A stretch of DNA of 64,000 nucleotides from JAFGAS01 sp963809875 (lineage in GTDB: Bacteria > Desulfobacterota > Zymogenia > Zymogenales > Zymogenaceae). The stretch covers positions 124,001-188,000 of the forward strand of contig CAWELC010000008.1 in assembly GCA_963809875.1 (NCBI GenBank), written 5' to 3'. The translations under genes were made by a program, and so were the position numbers. Shown here one piece after another: positions 62,679-64,000 of the stretch. The notes beneath the pieces were generated by a model, which was not told where the DNA came from, searched no databases, and worked only from the letters and a program-made list of their open reading frames with translations. The stretch's first letter is position 1, and each line of letters begins with the position of its first letter.

Positions 62679-64000
62679 ATGCCGAAAGCGCCGGAGTTGT
62701 TCGCCGATGTCCTCGTCGAGGCGGGGATCGACCATGTCTTCGGAATTCCCGGGGGGAGCACCATATTTATATTTGATGCCCTTCAAGATAAAAAGGATAA
62801 GATCAGGGTAGTCCTGGGGCGTCATGAAGGGGCAGCCTCCTGTATGGCCGATATGTACGGCAGGATGACGGGCAAGCCCGGCGTGCTGATCGGCCAGGGG
62901 CCCTGGATCGGTTCGAGCGGAGCGCTGGGAATCCTCGAGGCCTACTATGCCGGCTCCCCGATGCTGATCGTGACCGATTTTTCCGACTACGCCGGGCTAA
63001 CCCAGCACGGCGTCTACCAGAATTCCTCGGGCGACTATGGCGCGGCCGATCTCACGGCGATGATGCGCTCGATGACGAAGTTTACGACCGTCGCCACGAA
63101 CGCCGGCGAATTCATTCACGGGGTGAGGCTTGCCATCAAGCACGCGGTCACGGGACGGCCCGGCCCTGCCTGCGTGATCGTCCGATGGAACGTCGTGACC
63201 GAGGTGGCCGAGTCCGAGAAGATATTTCCGAAGCTCTATCCGCTGGCCGGGCATCTGGCCGTCTCTCCTGCGTGTATCTCGCCCGGGGATGCGCAAAAGG
63301 CCTCCGACCTTCTCCTTTCGGCCAAGAGTCCCGTGATGATATGCGGCAGGGGCGTCCACGTGGGGAGGGCCCACGAAGCGGTACGAGCCCTGGCGGAGCT
63401 CATCGGCATGCCGGTGGCCACCAGCTACATGGGAAAGAGCGCCATCCCCGAGACACACGACCTTGCCCTCGGGATGATGGGGATCCTGGGCCAGAAGGCG
63501 GCCAATGACCGGATCGTCGGCGCCGACCTCCTGCTGGTCGTCGGCAGCTGCCTGGCCCCCGAGAACACGAAGATGCTCTCGCCTGATTTCATCAATCCCG
63601 ACCGTCAGAAGATCATCCAGATCGACATCGAGCCCCTCAATATCGGCTGGACTTACCCGACATTTCTCGGCATCACATCGGACGCGCGCAGTGCGCTCGA
63701 AGCGATCGGCGGTCAGATCAAGAAATCGGCAAACAAGCCCGACGCCGCCGCGCGAATACGCGAGATAAAGAAGTACAAAGAGGAACGCAACTATTTTACC
63801 AGCGACATGTTTTCGTCCGACGCTACCCCGATCATGCCCGGCAGGATAGTCCGGGAGATCAACGACCTCTTCGGGCCCGACGACATCCTCGTTCTCGATA
63901 CGGGAAACAACCGGATATTCTTCGCAAACCTCTTCAAGTCCAAGGGAGCCGGTCAGGTTTTCGCCGGGGGAGGGGTGGCCGGCATGGGATGGGGAGTCGC
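62679..64000 (+). CDS. ThDP-dependent enzyme, acetolactate synthase-like (3' end beyond window)
   Basis: The first 440 residues of a large ThDP enzyme. N-terminal pyrimidine-binding domain with GIPGGSTIFIFDAL and the catalytic Glu50 in RHEGAASCMADMYGRMTG; central domain with SPVMICGRGVHVGRAHEA and IDIEPLNIG; start of the ThDP domain at VLDTGNNRIF. The layout is that of acetolactate synthase, oxalyl-CoA decarboxylase or benzoylformate decarboxylase relatives; the C-terminal GDG motif is outside the window. ATG 62679 is preceded by AAGGAGGAAG. The 260 bases upstream show no gene. Confidence 0.88.
   Translation, partial: MPKAPELFADVLVEAGIDHVFGIPGGSTIFIFDALQDKKDKIRVVLGRHEGAASCMADMYGRMTGKPGVLIGQGPWIGSSGALGILEAYYAGSPMLIVTDFSDYAGLTQHGVYQNSSGDYGAADLTAMMRSMTKFTTVATNAGEFIHGVRLAIKHAVTGRPGPACVIVRWNVVTEVAESEKIFPKLYPLAGHLAVSPACISPGDAQKASDLLLSAKSPVMICGRGVHVGRAHEAVRALAELIGMPVATSYMGKSAIPETHDLALGMMGILGQKAANDRIVGADLLLVVGSCLAPENTKMLSPDFINPDRQKIIQIDIEPLNIGWTYPTFLGITSDARSALEAIGGQIKKSANKPDAAARIREIKKYKEERNYFTSDMFSSDATPIMPGRIVREINDLFGPDDILVLDTGNNRIFFANLFKSKGAGQVFAGGGVAGMGWGV

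Noticed and set aside
1..64000. CRISPR arrays, insertion sequences or prophage
   Set aside because: No regularly spaced repeats, transposase or phage structural genes were seen. The only integrase-like gene is a chromosomal-type Xer recombinase.

Overview
This window reads as a chromosomal segment of a GC-rich anaerobic bacterium, most likely a member of the Desulfobacterota (former Deltaproteobacteria). The support is indirect: two different 2-oxoacid:ferredoxin oxidoreductases, a diaphorase module of the HndABC type, a methyltetrahydrofolate/corrinoid methyltransferase pair, MglA/MglB, B12-dependent radical SAM enzymes, a SPOUT RNA methyltransferase between trmD and rplS, and a selenocysteine gene. 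No rRNA or other phylogenetic marker fixes the lineage.

Layout. 0-3 kb: PadR regulator, tRNA-Ala and the alpha half of an ADP-forming acyl-CoA synthetase. 3-6.2 kb: korDABC-type oxidoreductase operon ending in a double-ACT protein. 6.4-14.4 kb: a DUF4013 membrane protein, then the translation cluster ffh-rpsP-khpA-rimM-trmD-RNA methyltransferase-rplS, followed by an SMC-like ATPase with a membrane hairpin, rnhB and yraN. 14.4-20 kb, minus strand: two-subunit aconitase X, a 68-residue selenocysteine glutaredoxin hidden by its in-frame TGA, a lysophospholipase-like hydrolase, and purM-purN-DUF523. 20-25.7 kb: a TIGR00300 (LOR/SDH) protein, threonine aldolase, a methyltransferase, a NUDIX hydrolase, and the methyl-H4F methyltransferase/corrinoid protein pair. 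26-36 kb: envelope and stress genes (two TPR+AMIN proteins of which one has the amidase domain, UspA, PiT/DUF47, RimI, sigma/anti-sigma, MutT-like protein, Xer recombinase, beta-propeller protein). 36-42.6 kb: two metallo-beta-lactamase proteins, a TetR regulator with its own palindromic operator, two tandem CrtI-like FAD oxidoreductases, a small membrane protein and the relic of a third oxidoreductase. 42.6-46.5 kb: tRNA-Arg, tadA, two tRNA-Ser, SRP RNA, dnaX-ybaB-recR. 46.6-54.2 kb: a porCDAB-type oxidoreductase followed by NuoE/2Fe-2S/NuoF/NuoG-N-like subunits, then mglB-mglA. 54.4-56.7 kb: tRNA-Asn followed by a broken aldo-keto reductase, a flavodoxin and a carboxymuconolactone decarboxylase-like protein. 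57-64 kb: a GNAT-like protein, two B12-binding radical SAM proteins, an isoprenylcysteine-methyltransferase-like protein and a ThDP enzyme cut by the window end.

How it fits together: the two oxidoreductases would reduce ferredoxin from 2-oxoacids, the Hnd/Nuo-like module would exchange those electrons with NAD(P), and the acyl-CoA synthetase half points to ATP recovery from CoA thioesters. The corrinoid pair links to one-carbon metabolism.

Caution on quality: ten plus-strand genes, most of them normally essential or universally conserved, are each broken by what reads as a single inserted base (twice in recR, about six times in the aldo-keto reductase). Removing the insertions restores family-typical proteins and lengths. 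These are probably sequencing or assembly errors; I annotate the restored genes over their full span and flag the break positions.
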